Shown: positions 27,557 through 36,489, counted from the stretch's first letter. The stretch is 64,000 nt of DNA from Asticcacaulis taihuensis (GCF_900100255.1 NZ_FMTS01000003.1:371799-435798); one strand, 5' to 3'. Translations and numbers: made by a program. Notes: a model not told the origin generated them from the sequence alone.

Positions 27557-27667
27557 ATGCTGCATCTGGTTATGGAATTGCGCTGGCTTTTGGCAGGGGC
27601 GGCCGGTCTCGGCCTGATCACCGGCTTTGTCGCCAAACGTGTCAGCAAACCGAAACTGAAGCGGTAA
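27557..27667 (+). CDS. 36-residue single-helix membrane peptide
   Basis: ATG at 27557 with AGGGGG seven bases upstream, ending in TAA at 27665-27667. It starts 8 bp after the OmpA-like gene and ends 7 bp before the next gene. The peptide has one hydrophobic segment (LLAGAAGLGLITGFVA) and a basic Lys/Arg C-terminus, so it should sit in the inner membrane with its tail in the cytoplasm. The tight spacing and good ribosome site argue that it is real. No family is recognised. Confidence 0.6.
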   Translation: MLHLVMELRWLLAGAAGLGLITGFVAKRVSKPKLKR

Positions 27668-27674
27668 GGGTAAA

Positions 27675-28346
27675 ATGATCCTCCTGATCCTGAAATCCCT
27701 GGGCCTTATGCTGGGGGCGTTTTTGATTTCGGCCTGGCTGGGCTGGAACCTGTCACGCCGTGCCCAGAGCCATCACAGCGCCTTCGAGGGACGGCCGCGT
27801 GTCAGCTTCGATGAAGAGCCTGTAGCCGCGCCCGAACCGGTCGCCGCGCCGCCACCGCAACCAGTCGCCTATCTCGATGCCGCCGCCGAGGCCTTTACCA
27901 CGGGGGTGGTGGTGCCGTTTGTTCCGTCGAAGGCTACGGAGAGCGACAAGGCACCTTATGCGCCGCCGCAGCCCGCGCCACGCCTGGATACGGCGGCCAC
28001 CAATGTGCTGATCCGCCGTGAGGACAACAGCCTGCAAAGACGTGTATCGAGCCTGGCCGCCATGACGCCCGAAAGCATTCAGGCGGCGGTGCAGCAGGCC
28101 GGCACCGGGCTGGAGCCGATCCGCGTGGGGGTGCCGCAGAGCCCTCCGGACGACTTGACGGTGATTTCCGGCATCGATTCCGCCCGCCAGCGTGAACTGA
28201 ACAGCCTTGGCATCTTCTATTACTGGCAGGTCGCCGGCTGGTCGCCGGAAAATGTCGCCTGGATTTCCAATCGCATCCTGTCGCCTGAGCGGGTTGCCCG
28301 TGAGAACTGGATGTCTCAGGCGGCGCGTCTGGCCAGGCTGCATTAG
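27675..28346 (+). CDS. Membrane-anchored protein with C-terminal helix-hairpin-helix-like domain
   Basis: 223 residues. One N-terminal transmembrane helix (residues 2-24), then a Pro/Ala-rich linker (about 35-105). The C-terminal 70 residues read DDLTVISGIDSARQRELNSLG and then FYYWQVAGWSPENVAW. This is the helix-hairpin-helix-like signature seen in proteins annotated as flap-endonuclease-like or in extensions of NADH dehydrogenase subunits. These domains may bind DNA or act in protein contacts. No nuclease catalytic residues are visible. Third gene of the OmpA operon. Confidence 0.7.
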   Translation: MILLILKSLGLMLGAFLISAWLGWNLSRRAQSHHSAFEGRPRVSFDEEPVAAPEPVAAPPPQPVAYLDAAAEAFTTGVVVPFVPSKATESDKAPYAPPQPAPRLDTAATNVLIRREDNSLQRRVSSLAAMTPESIQAAVQQAGTGLEPIRVGVPQSPPDDLTVISGIDSARQRELNSLGIFYYWQVAGWSPENVAWISNRILSPERVARENWMSQAARLARLH

Positions 28347-28350
28347 AGGT

Positions 28351-29304
28351 TCAGGCTCTGGGCAGGCTGAGGCCCAGAGAGGGCGCGAATCTGAACTGTT
28401 CCTGGTCATAGGTGTATAGTTCTGCCGGGCGCCCGCCGGTATCCTCGCGCATGATGCCCAAGGGCTTGACGAATCCGGTCCGTTCCAGCCCGCGACGGAA
28501 ATTCTGCTTGTGCAGCCGCAGGCCGCACAGTGCTTCGATCGATTTCTGCAATTCCAGCAGCGTAAAACGTTCAGGCATCAATTCGAAAATGACCGGGCGG
28601 TATTTCAGCTTGCCGCGCAGGCGGGAGAGGCCGGTCGCCAGGATGCGGCGGTGATCAGAGGCCATGGGTTCGCCGGCGGAAACGGTGCCCTGGGCCCTAT
28701 CCGCCCGGTGGGCCTCGGCCGTCAACCCGGCATTGTACAGGAGTTCGTAGCGATCGAGCACGCGCTCCTCGTTCCAGTTGTCGAAGTCTTCAGGAAAAAG
28801 CGTCGCCACCCGGCGAAGGCGCAGCGCGCGTTCACTGGCGGTTTCGGCACTTTCGCACCATTTTGAAAGCGCGGGACGCAGAGCTTCCAGGTTAGGATTG
28901 ACCTCGGTATTGCGCCAGTCCTCCCAGGGGAAGAAGCGATGAAACGGCACCCAGGCGGCATCGAACCGTGCCTGATTCCCGGCCTGTGGCGTCAGGGCCA
29001 GATAGCCGACCGAGACGACGCGATCGACCTCCGGGTCACTGGCGGGCGCCGAGGCGGCAATGCCCTGCCGGCCATCGTCACCGAAACTGTAAAGCTGTTC
29101 GACATAGCCGATGGCGAAGCCGGTCTGTTCGCGCACGAAGGCCCGCAGCGCCAGGTCGAATGTACGGTGACTTTCCGGCAGGAACGGGCCGGAGGGTAAG
29201 GCATAGGCTTCCGGACTGGTCTTCGGCAGGTTGAGGCACAGGACCAGGGCTTCATTATCCCTTACGGTCACCACCACAGCCGAAAGTTCGATCGCCAATG
29301 ACAT
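28351..29304 (-). CDS. NudIX-fold regulator, NrtR-like (putative NAD metabolism regulator)
   Basis: 317 residues. The N-terminal domain (1-150) has the NudIX fold, but the catalytic box is degenerate: RAFVREQTGF replaces the RExxEExG pattern. The C-terminal part (about 215-300) looks like a winged-helix DNA-binding domain (RFTLLELQKSIEALCGL and NFRRGLERTGF). This layout fits NrtR-type regulators that sense ADP-ribose and control NAD biosynthesis genes; alphaproteobacterial homologues are often called NAD regulators. No nad genes are in this window. It lies 5 bp after the HD gene, so it is co-transcribed. Confidence 0.75.
   Translation of the reverse strand: MSLAIELSAVVVTVRDNEALVLCLNLPKTSPEAYALPSGPFLPESHRTFDLALRAFVREQTGFAIGYVEQLYSFGDDGRQGIAASAPASDPEVDRVVSVGYLALTPQAGNQARFDAAWVPFHRFFPWEDWRNTEVNPNLEALRPALSKWCESAETASERALRLRRVATLFPEDFDNWNEERVLDRYELLYNAGLTAEAHRADRAQGTVSAGEPMASDHRRILATGLSRLRGKLKYRPVIFELMPERFTLLELQKSIEALCGLRLHKQNFRRGLERTGFVKPLGIMREDTGGRPAELYTYDQEQFRFAPSLGLSLPRA
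28356..28379. terminator. Hairpin overlapping the 3' end of the NudIX regulator gene
   Basis: CTCTGGGC and GCCCAGAG form an 8-bp stem inside the last codons of the leftward gene, between two convergent stops. There is no clear T-run, so terminator function is tentative. Confidence 0.4.
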
Positions 29305-29309
29305 GCGTT

Positions 29310-29948
29310 TCAGCCCTTCAGCTTCATGAGCGCATCGAAGCGGCTGACGAATGCTTCCCGCGCCAGCTTATCAGGGAGGGGGATAATGGTCAGGCTGTAT
29401 CCCGCCGGCGGTTCGCCGAAATACTGCCGCGCTTCGCTGTCGGTAAAGCCAGCGAGTTGCGTCGCCTCAAAATAGGCGCAGGCATGATCGGCGCGTTTGA
29501 TCAGGGTCTTGACCGGTGCCGGCATGACAGCCGGCAGGCCGAAGCGGATGAAGATCGACTGTTCGAGATGGGTCTCGAAGCGGCGGTAATCGAAACCAAG
29601 CGCGGCCTTGAACGGCGAGATCATATCGCCGATGACGTATTCCGGCGCATCATGAAGCAGGGCCATCAGGCGGTGCTCTGGCCTGAGCGAGGGATTGATA
29701 TGGACGCAGATATCATCGACCACCAGGCAGTGTTGGGCCACGCTAAAGCCGAATTCGCCGAGGGTCTGGCCGTTCCAGCGCGCCACGCGGGACAGGCCGA
29801 GCGCGATATCATCGATCTCGATATCGATGGCCGCCGGATCAAGCAGGTCAAGCCGGCGGCCGGAAAGCATACGCTGCCAAGCGCGCGGCGGCAGGGTGGC
29901 GTTAGCGCGGCTTCTGATGGTGGGAGATTTTGCTTTGGCTGTCGGCAT
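29310..29948 (-). CDS. HD-domain phosphohydrolase, YfbR-like
   Basis: 212 residues. The start of the conserved part is WQRMLSGRRLDLLDP, followed by RVARWNGQT and the metal-binding HD motif (VAQHCLVV and LLHDAPEYVIGD). This pattern fits HD hydrolases related to the 5'-deoxynucleotidase YfbR, which act on nucleotides; the precise substrate is not shown. It precedes the NudIX regulator by only 5 bp, and their pairing suggests a shared role in nucleotide or NAD metabolism (inference). Confidence 0.8.
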   Translation of the reverse strand: MPTAKAKSPTIRSRANATLPPRAWQRMLSGRRLDLLDPAAIDIEIDDIALGLSRVARWNGQTLGEFGFSVAQHCLVVDDICVHINPSLRPEHRLMALLHDAPEYVIGDMISPFKAALGFDYRRFETHLEQSIFIRFGLPAVMPAPVKTLIKRADHACAYFEATQLAGFTDSEARQYFGEPPAGYSLTIIPLPDKLAREAFVSRFDALMKLKG

Positions 29949-30086
29949 GGGTTTCGCAAACTGGCTATAATCGGCGCTTGCCGAATTTGTCGCATCGGGT
30001 TTTTATCCCGAAAGGTATATAAGTATAGCACAGGCGGAGATTTGGGCCGCCAAATGCAAATCTATACACAAAAAATGGAGGCGCTG

Positions 30087-30935
30087 ATGTCGGATGCAAA
30101 TACGCAAGCCCAGGGCCTGGCCCAAGGACAGGCATGGTCGCGGATCAGCGTGCCGGTCAGTGGCACGGCTGGTGAAGCTTTGGCGCTCGAACTGGCAGCC
30201 CAGTTAGCAAAGGCTTTCCAGGCGCAGTTGAATGTGCTCTTTACGCCACCCGATCCGGCAGAACTGGCGCCCTGGCTTGGGGAGGGCTTCATGGGCACGG
30301 TCCAGATGGCGACCATGGAGAGCCTGAAAACGGCCGCCGAGGAATCCGAACTGGCGGCGCGGGCGCAGTTTGCCGCGGTCGAATGTCCCGGCAAGACCTT
30401 CACAGCACTGAATTCTCCGGTATGGCAGGATCTGGCGATGGAAACGCGCCTGTCGGACCTGATGGTCTTTTCCGATGTCAGCGCCAGGGGGCAAGGGATG
30501 CTTTCCGAAGCCTTCCAGCAGGTGCTCATGGAGGAGCGGACGGGCGTCTTCATCGCGCGCAAGCCGTTTAATATCAATGGGACGGCTGTCGTGGCATGGG
30601 ACGGTAAGGAACCGTCGTCACGTGCCGCCCGCCGAGCCGTACCACTGCTCAAGAAAGCATCACGGATTGTCATTATCGGCGCGCCGGTGGGGGATCAGCC
30701 ACCTGAACTGGAACGTCTGGCGGCCTATTATGCGGCCCATGGCCTCAAGGCGGAGGTCGATGTCTTGCCGAAAGGGGATGTCGTTCAGGCGCTGACGGCG
30801 GCAGCCGAACGACATAAGGCCGATTATATGGTTGCTGGCGCTTATGGCCGGTCACGGCTGCGCGAATTTGCCTTTGGCGGCACGACGCGGGCGCTTTTGC
30901 AGCATACGCAGCTCAATCTCTATATGGCGCATTAA
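30087..30935 (+). CDS. Universal stress protein, two tandem Usp domains
   Basis: 282 residues from the ATG at 30087, which has GGAGG 6 bp upstream; an ATG four codons earlier overlaps that site. The upstream open frame extends far back but is antisense to the HD gene and is rejected. The two halves (about 15-150 and 165-280) each resemble the UspA fold. The second ends with GAYGRSRLREFAFGGTTRALL, close to the GxxGxSxxRxxxxGSxxxxLL nucleotide-binding motif. Probably a cytoplasmic stress protein. Confidence 0.85.
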   Translation: MSDANTQAQGLAQGQAWSRISVPVSGTAGEALALELAAQLAKAFQAQLNVLFTPPDPAELAPWLGEGFMGTVQMATMESLKTAAEESELAARAQFAAVECPGKTFTALNSPVWQDLAMETRLSDLMVFSDVSARGQGMLSEAFQQVLMEERTGVFIARKPFNINGTAVVAWDGKEPSSRAARRAVPLLKKASRIVIIGAPVGDQPPELERLAAYYAAHGLKAEVDVLPKGDVVQALTAAAERHKADYMVAGAYGRSRLREFAFGGTTRALLQHTQLNLYMAH

Positions 30936-30941
30936 GTCAGA

Positions 30942-32099
30942 TTAGAGTGCGTAGATGACCGTATCATAGATGATCGGTGAATAATGCCGCAGGGTCAGTC
31001 GGTAATCGTCGCGCAGGTCTGAGACCGTGTCGAGCAGGGTCTGAAAGTCGTCCGCCCGGTGATAGGCGCTTATTGCCAATTTCGGCTTGTGATTTGCAAT
31101 CAGTTTTCGTGCCCCTTGCAGGGCCTGGACTTCCGCGCCCTCGACATCAAGCTTGATCACGCTGACCGGACCGAGGTCGAGATTGTCCATGGCGTCAAGC
31201 GGTACCATTATCGTCGAGGTCTTGCTGATACGGCTGCCGTCATCAGGGCGATGCTCGATGCCCATCTGCGTCTTTTCGTTCCACAGGCCGACGCGATGGA
31301 GCGTTACATTTGGCATTTCTTGCGTTTTGAAAGTGAAGGCGTCGGCGTTTACCGGGTCAATCTCGAAGGCATGGATATGGTCGTATCGGCCCTTTGTCCG
31401 CGCACTGAATGACCGCACGGTATCGCCATCATAGGCGCCGCCATCAACGAGGATTTCGTGCTCGCCCAGCGGCATGGCCTCCAGTTCGAAATAGATGGCT
31501 TTCTCGGGCCGGGCGATGGCGGCGATATAGCGGCTGTCCCAGGTCAGGCGGTACAGCATGATGGCGTCGAGGGTTTGGCGGCTTAAGGCATCAGTGAAGA
31601 CGGCTTTGGCCTTTTCATGCAGGGCCATGGCCAGGTCTGGATCGGAAAAGGACGGCATGAAACCCAGTCGATGCCCGGCGGCCTCAGGCGGTAACTGGCT
31701 GAGAACGTCGAAATAACTCAGCAACGGTTGCGGACGTTCACCCCATGCGCCGGTGAAATAGGCGATGGCGTTTTCAGACCCGCAGCACAGCACACCGATC
31801 GCTTCGGGCGTCTTGGCCAGCAGGTTGGGCAGGGCGGCATCGCCGACATAGGGAATACCATGCAGGGTCTGCCCGGCGCGGGCATTATCGATCAGGGCCA
31901 GGACCTTGCCGTGGGCGATAGTGTAGTTGACGAAAGGCTGGGCCAGGACGGACCCGGCCCCCAGCAGGATCAACGGATGCTTCAGGACATCGCGCGTCGC
32001 CTTGCGCTCGGCGTGGATCTTCAACCATGTCTGCACCTCCATGTCGTTGAAATCGAGGTTTCCAAGGGCCACGGGCAGAAGGGGGGCGGCCTGTGTCAT
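30942..32099 (-). CDS. FkbM-family methyltransferase with N-terminal Rossmann-like domain
   Basis: 385 residues, ATG with AGGAG 7 bp upstream and only 1 bp after the preceding gene's stop. Residues 43-115 (LILLGAGSVLAQPF, VLALIDN) look like a small nucleotide- or sugar-binding Rossmann unit, as in PglD-type N-termini. The FkbM methyltransferase domain starts at about 215 with EILVDGGAYDGDTV (SAM motif I). It includes VSVIKLDVEGAEVQALQGA, the family hallmark. FkbM enzymes O-methylate sugars and other small molecules. Placed last in an operon with two flagellin-type glycosyltransferases, it probably methylates the attached glycan (inference). Confidence 0.85.
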   Translation of the reverse strand: MTQAAPLLPVALGNLDFNDMEVQTWLKIHAERKATRDVLKHPLILLGAGSVLAQPFVNYTIAHGKVLALIDNARAGQTLHGIPYVGDAALPNLLAKTPEAIGVLCCGSENAIAYFTGAWGERPQPLLSYFDVLSQLPPEAAGHRLGFMPSFSDPDLAMALHEKAKAVFTDALSRQTLDAIMLYRLTWDSRYIAAIARPEKAIYFELEAMPLGEHEILVDGGAYDGDTVRSFSARTKGRYDHIHAFEIDPVNADAFTFKTQEMPNVTLHRVGLWNEKTQMGIEHRPDDGSRISKTSTIMVPLDAMDNLDLGPVSVIKLDVEGAEVQALQGARKLIANHKPKLAISAYHRADDFQTLLDTVSDLRDDYRLTLRHYSPIIYDTVIYAL

Positions 32100-32100
32100 C

Positions 32101-33633
32101 TTAGCGCTCCTGTAAGTGGAATGTGTCTGTCAGCGCGTCGCGGGCGCGGTCGAGCGCCGATTTCCAGTTCATCAGCGATGATGGCGCAAACAGGCGCACG
32201 CTCGGATACCAGGGATAATGATCCTGACCTAGTTGCAGCCAGCCTCTGGCAGGGCTCAGAAACCAGGTGGGCACACCGCAGGCAGCGGCGATATTGCTGG
32301 TGGCGTTTGAGGGCGACAGGATGATGTCCATGGCCGAACATAGCGCGGCGAGGTCGTCCAGGTCATCTTTCAGATCGATGCCTACTGGCGTGTGGATTTT
32401 AAGGTCATTTTCGGCCGCCCACGTCATTTCGGCATCGCTGTCACCATATTGCAGGTTGACGAAGGTGACGCCATCCAGTCTGAGCAGGTCTGTCCAATCT
32501 TCAAAAGCGGGAAAATAACGATCACGCTGGGCGCCGGATTTCAGGCTTTTCCACAGAATGCCGACCTTGGGTTTGTCGCTGATGGCGGCCAATTGTTCCC
32601 GCCAGTAAGTGACCCGCGCCGGATCAGGCTTGAGAAAGGCGTTTTCTGTTGGGAAATCGCTGACCTGCCGGCGATAAAGCGGCAGGAAATCACCCGTGAC
32701 GGCCCAGCCATCGGTGGCGCTATTTTCCAGTTCGGGGAAACTGCGTTGCAAAATGCCATCGATTGACTGGGTGCGGTGCGCGATGACACGCGTCTCCGGA
32801 AAGCTGCGCTCGAAAAGCGCTTTCAGGCGCGGCTCGACGGCCAGCCACAACGCGCCTTCCGGGCCGATATCCCTTATCAAATCAGGCAGTATGGAGGCAA
32901 AAAGCACTTCATCGCCAAGCCCCTGCTCGCCGATGACCAGAAGCTTGCTGTTTGCAAGGTTTTGGTCTTCGCGCCAGCGCCGGGACCATAGCGAATAGTG
33001 AACCTGCCGGGCCGTGCCGTAGCGCTCGCGGCCTTCATAGGCACGCCAGCCGGCTTCCAGTTGCCCCGATGCCAGCAGCGCCTGGGCATAGGCAATCTGG
33101 GCCGAGGCCAGGTTATCCGGATCGTCGAAGGCGTTCGCGCAGGCGGCCAGGTCTTCGAGGCCGGCGGTTTCGTTTCCCCGGTCGATCAGGGCGCAGCCGC
33201 GGTTGAAACGGGCGTGCAGGTTATCGGGCTCAAGACGCAGGGCCTCGTTAAAGAAGGTCAGGGCATTATCCGTATCGCCCTGCGCCGCCATGACGTTGCC
33301 GAGACCTTCCCATAGTGAGGCTTCTTCCGGTCGCTGATTCAACACGGTTTTCAGCACATCAACGGCTTCGTCATATTTCGACTGTTCGCGCAAGGCAGCG
33401 GCGTAGCCGGTGATGATCGCCATCTCGTGGATGCCGTGGGTGATCAGGTGGGCGTAGAATTTCTCCGCCATCGGCCACATGTTGAGACGGAAAGCGAGCA
33501 CCGCCAGACGTCCGGCGATTTCGAGCGAGTCCGGCGCCAGTCTCAAGGCGTCCTCGTAGGTATCGAGCGCCTTGACCAGGTCGAGATTGGCCTCGGCTTC
33601 GGCCGCCTTTGCGACCAGGGCATCAACCGACAT
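32101..33633 (-). CDS. TPR-glycosyltransferase, FlmG paralogue
   Basis: 510 residues. Residues 10-205 are TPR repeats (for example DNALTFFNEALRLEPDNLHAR). The GT-B-like catalytic part covers 228-505, with VIGEQGLGDEVLFASILPDL, PKVGILWKSL, TFVNLQYGD, and SPSNATSNIAAACGVPTWF. The same motifs occur in the longer neighbour (33623-35512), so the two are paralogues. It overlaps the upstream gene by 11 bp. It is shorter than FlmG by the N-terminal extension. Probable role is a second flagellin or surface-protein glycosyltransferase, with acceptor chosen by the TPR part. Function unproven. Confidence 0.8.
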   Translation of the reverse strand: MSVDALVAKAAEAEANLDLVKALDTYEDALRLAPDSLEIAGRLAVLAFRLNMWPMAEKFYAHLITHGIHEMAIITGYAAALREQSKYDEAVDVLKTVLNQRPEEASLWEGLGNVMAAQGDTDNALTFFNEALRLEPDNLHARFNRGCALIDRGNETAGLEDLAACANAFDDPDNLASAQIAYAQALLASGQLEAGWRAYEGRERYGTARQVHYSLWSRRWREDQNLANSKLLVIGEQGLGDEVLFASILPDLIRDIGPEGALWLAVEPRLKALFERSFPETRVIAHRTQSIDGILQRSFPELENSATDGWAVTGDFLPLYRRQVSDFPTENAFLKPDPARVTYWREQLAAISDKPKVGILWKSLKSGAQRDRYFPAFEDWTDLLRLDGVTFVNLQYGDSDAEMTWAAENDLKIHTPVGIDLKDDLDDLAALCSAMDIILSPSNATSNIAAACGVPTWFLSPARGWLQLGQDHYPWYPSVRLFAPSSLMNWKSALDRARDALTDTFHLQER

Positions 33634-35512
33634 TGATGAAGGTCTCGATCAGGGCGTCCTTAATGCGGCCCATTACCGGCGCCCAGTCGATCAGGGAGTC
33701 CGAGAAGAAGACGCGTGTCGATGGATACCACGGGAAATAGTCCGTGCCGAGGCAGATCCAGGCATCCTTCGGCGTGATCAGCCAGACGGGAGCGCCGGCG
33801 GCGCCGGCGATATTGCTGGTGGCATTGGCCGGGCACAGGATGCAGTCCATAGCGACGCACAGGGCCGACAGGTCATCGAGATCGTTCTTCAGGTTGATGC
33901 CGGGCGGCGTCCAGATATCCAGCCCCATTTCCCTCGCCAGGGCCAGTTCCTCGGAGGTGTCGCCATATTGCAGGTTGACGAACTGGATGCCCTCGATGCG
34001 CAGGATATCCTCCCATTGCGCGAAGGGCGAGTAGTAGCGGTCCCGCCGCGAGTGCTTGATCAGCGATTTCCACAGTAGGCCGACCTTCGGCTTGTCGTTA
34101 AGTTCACCCAGAACGCCTTTCCAGTAGGAAATGCGCTCCGGATCGGGCCTCAGCCAACTGTGCGGCTTGCCATCTTCAAAGCGTGGAAAGTCCTCAATGT
34201 TTTTGCGATAGCGGCCGAGGAAATCACCCGTGATGGCCCAGTAATCATAGCTTTCCCAGTTGGTGACATCGGGGAACAGCCGCACCGGCAGGTTCTTGTG
34301 CTTGGTGGTGTGGTGCTTGACGACGGTGGCTTGCGGAAAGGCTTTCTGGAAGATGGGAACGAGCCGCGGTTCGACACCTATACCGAGATACCCGTCGGGG
34401 CCGAGTTCGCGCTGCAGATCGGGCAGGACATTGGAGAACATGATCTCATCACCCAGGCCCTGCTCGGCGGAGACGAAGACGCGCTTGCCTTCCAGAGGCT
34501 GATCCGGTGTCCAGCGGGGCCGGTTGATTAGGTAATGCACCTTTTCCGAAGTATTATCCTTGTCGCGCGCTTCATACCATTTCCAGCCTTCCTCGTAATT
34601 GCCGAGGTGCAAATGGCAGAAGGCGATGCTGAGCTTGCAGGTGTGGATATTGAGCGGATCGGTGAACAGCGGCAGGGCGGCCATCAGGTCTTCCAGCCCT
34701 TCCTCGACCCGGCCTACCGACGCCTTGGCATTGCCGAGATTGTAGCGGGCATGGACATGTTTCGGATCATGCCGCAGGCCCTCTTCATAGAAGATGACAG
34801 CATTGTGCAGGTCGCCCTGGGCGTTGACCACCGTGCCCAGCGCATTCCATAACTGCACATTGGTCGGATTGGCGCCGATGGCGTCGCGCAGCAGGTCGAC
34901 GGCGTCGTCCAGGCGGTTCAGTTCGCGCAGGGCGCTGGCCAGGTTGTTGATCGCCTCGACGTGGCCGGGGCTCTTGTTCAGGAAGAAGCGGAAGAACTTC
35001 TCCGCCAGTTCGTTCAGACCCATCTTGTAGGCCAGGCGACCGAGGTCATTGGCAATGGCCGGGTTTTCCGGTTGCAGCCTCAGCGCCGTTTCGTAACAGG
35101 TGATGGCGCTGGCGAAATCGTTGCATTTGTCGCGCGAGACGGCGAGGATATGCCAGGCTTCCCCGCTTTTCTCATCAATATGCAGGGCCTTCAGAGCGCA
35201 TTCGCCGCCGCCCTGCCAGTCGTCCTTGCGAAAAAGATCGAGTGCCTCCCGCAGCAGTTTCAGCGTGTCGGTGCGCTTGATGTGTTCCGTGGCGCTGAGC
35301 AGGATTTTCAGGGCCTCGGACGAGCCCGAATCGCCCAGAATCTGGGCGGCCGGATTGAATACTTCCACGGGCTTGAAGATCGGGGCCTCAGCGGCGGCAG
35401 GCACGGCGGGCGGTGTAAAGGGTGATGGTGCCTCTGGCGCCGCGCCGAACAGCAAAAGGCCCGATGGGGTCTTTGTGTTTGATTTTTTTTGCTGTTTTAC
35501 GCTGAGCGACAT
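33623..35512 (-). CDS. flmG: TPR-domain flagellin glycosyltransferase, FlmG/FlbA-like
   Basis: 629 residues from the ATG at 35512 (GGAG 8 bp upstream); a GTG six codons earlier is the alternative. A Pro/Ala-rich N-terminus (1-60) is followed by TPR repeats at about 88-318. A glycosyltransferase domain similar to GT41 is at 343-625: AEQGLGDEIMFSNVLPDL, PKVGLLWKSL, CPANATSNIAGAAG. This architecture and the position next to flbT-flaF match Caulobacter FlmG (older name FlbA), which binds flagellins through its TPR and attaches pseudaminic acid. The pseudaminate synthesis genes are not in this window. First gene of a three-gene leftward operon. Confidence 0.8.
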   Translation of the reverse strand: MSLSVKQQKKSNTKTPSGLLLFGAAPEAPSPFTPPAVPAAAEAPIFKPVEVFNPAAQILGDSGSSEALKILLSATEHIKRTDTLKLLREALDLFRKDDWQGGGECALKALHIDEKSGEAWHILAVSRDKCNDFASAITCYETALRLQPENPAIANDLGRLAYKMGLNELAEKFFRFFLNKSPGHVEAINNLASALRELNRLDDAVDLLRDAIGANPTNVQLWNALGTVVNAQGDLHNAVIFYEEGLRHDPKHVHARYNLGNAKASVGRVEEGLEDLMAALPLFTDPLNIHTCKLSIAFCHLHLGNYEEGWKWYEARDKDNTSEKVHYLINRPRWTPDQPLEGKRVFVSAEQGLGDEIMFSNVLPDLQRELGPDGYLGIGVEPRLVPIFQKAFPQATVVKHHTTKHKNLPVRLFPDVTNWESYDYWAITGDFLGRYRKNIEDFPRFEDGKPHSWLRPDPERISYWKGVLGELNDKPKVGLLWKSLIKHSRRDRYYSPFAQWEDILRIEGIQFVNLQYGDTSEELALAREMGLDIWTPPGINLKNDLDDLSALCVAMDCILCPANATSNIAGAAGAPVWLITPKDAWICLGTDYFPWYPSTRVFFSDSLIDWAPVMGRIKDALIETFINVG

Positions 35513-35711
35513 GACTAGCTCCGAGGGCACTGACGTGCCATTCTGTAGACAGAGATTCGCTTAAAACTCCCTAAAGAAATATGGGTGCGCCATCTTGAGG
35601 GAGATCAAATTCCCGGCATATTAACTTTAGTTGAAACCTGCTGTTAACTCGACATGCGCTATAGGCTTGCGGTACGGGCCTGTGCGTTTCGGCAGACCCG
35701 AAGGAAAAAAA
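35513..35711. other. Divergent promoter region between flmG-like operon and flbT
   Basis: 199 bp, AT-richer than the neighbouring genes. I searched for sigma-54 (TGGCAC-N5-TTGC) and CtrA (TTAA-N7-TTAA) sites. Two TTAAC boxes occur (near 35621 and 35644), but their spacing does not fit CtrA. No reliable site assigned. Confidence 0.35.
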
Positions 35712-36107
35712 ATGCCCTTAAAACTGTCCTTGAAGCCCGGGGAAAAGTTCGTTCTGAATGGCGCCGTCGTGCAAAACGGCGACCGCCGCTGTTCGCTGGT
35801 CCTGCAGAACAAGGCTTCGGTGCTCCGCGAAAAAGACATCATGCAGCAGGAGGACGTCAACACGCCGGCGCGTCACGTCTATTTCCCGGTGATGATGATG
35901 TATCTCGACGAGGCGGGCGCTGACAAATATTACGATGAATTCCTGCGCCGCATGTCGGAATTCATGAGTGTGATCTCCAATCCGGTTATCCTGGCGGAAT
36001 GCGTCGCTATTTCCAAAAGCCTAATGGCGCGGGAATACTACAAGGCGCTGATGAGTTGCCGCCGGCTGATAGAGTACGAAGACGAAAGATTAGGACATGT
36101 CGCTTAA
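35712..36107 (+). CDS. flbT: Flagellin synthesis repressor FlbT
   Basis: 131 residues from the ATG at 35712 with AAGGA 7 bp upstream. The N-terminus [20 protein letters not shown] and the central [20 protein letters not shown] are hallmark FlbT sequence. In Caulobacter, FlbT binds the 5' leader of flagellin mRNA and blocks translation until the hook is complete. It overlaps flaF by 11 bp, so the antagonistic pair is coupled. Confidence 0.96.
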   Translation: MPLKLSLKPGEKFVLNGAVVQNGDRRCSLVLQNKASVLREKDIMQQEDVNTPARHVYFPVMMMYLDEAGADKYYDEFLRRMSEFMSVISNPVILAECVAISKSLMAREYYKALMSCRRLIEYEDERLGHVA

Positions 36108-36489
36108 GGCGTACCAGACCACGGCTGCCCGCGCAGAAGATCCTCGCCAGACGGAATATCGTTTGTTCGGCCAGGTGACCCGCGCGCTGATGGAAGCGGA
36201 ACAACTCGACCGGAGCTTCATCCGCGAGCGCATGGATGCCCTGGACTGGAACCGCCGTATGTGGTCGATGCTGGGGGCGGATTGCTCGCTGGCCACCAAC
36301 GGCCTGCCGGAGCAGTTGCGCGCCAATATCATTTCGCTGTCGATCTGGGTGAACAAGCATACCTCGCTGGTTATGCGCAACAAGGAAGACTTCGGGCCGC
36401 TGATCGATGTCAACCGCATCATTATGCAGGGTCTGCTGCCGCAGGAACAGACGCAGACAGCAACCACGGTGCGTCAGTCCTACGGCTGA
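36097..36489 (+). CDS. flaF: Flagellin assembly/secretion regulator FlaF
   Basis: 130 residues. Family features are the N-terminal [20 protein letters not shown], the [15 protein letters not shown] segment and the C-terminal [13 protein letters not shown]. FlaF works opposite FlbT: it is needed for flagellin synthesis and secretion. Start within the flbT 3' end, with TAGGAC before it. No flagellin gene follows; a terminator and then the convergent efflux operon come next, unlike the Caulobacter layout, where flagellin genes adjoin flaF. Confidence 0.95.
   Translation: MSLKAYQTTAARAEDPRQTEYRLFGQVTRALMEAEQLDRSFIRERMDALDWNRRMWSMLGADCSLATNGLPEQLRANIISLSIWVNKHTSLVMRNKEDFGPLIDVNRIIMQGLLPQEQTQTATTVRQSYG

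Noticed and set aside
29298..30086. N-terminal extension of the universal stress protein frame
   Set aside because: Antisense to the HD hydrolase gene, with a much better ribosome site at the internal ATG 30087.
35513..35711. Possible sigma-54 or CtrA promoter upstream of flbT or flmG
   Set aside because: No TGGCAC-N5-TTGC match; the two TTAAC boxes are too far apart for a CtrA site.
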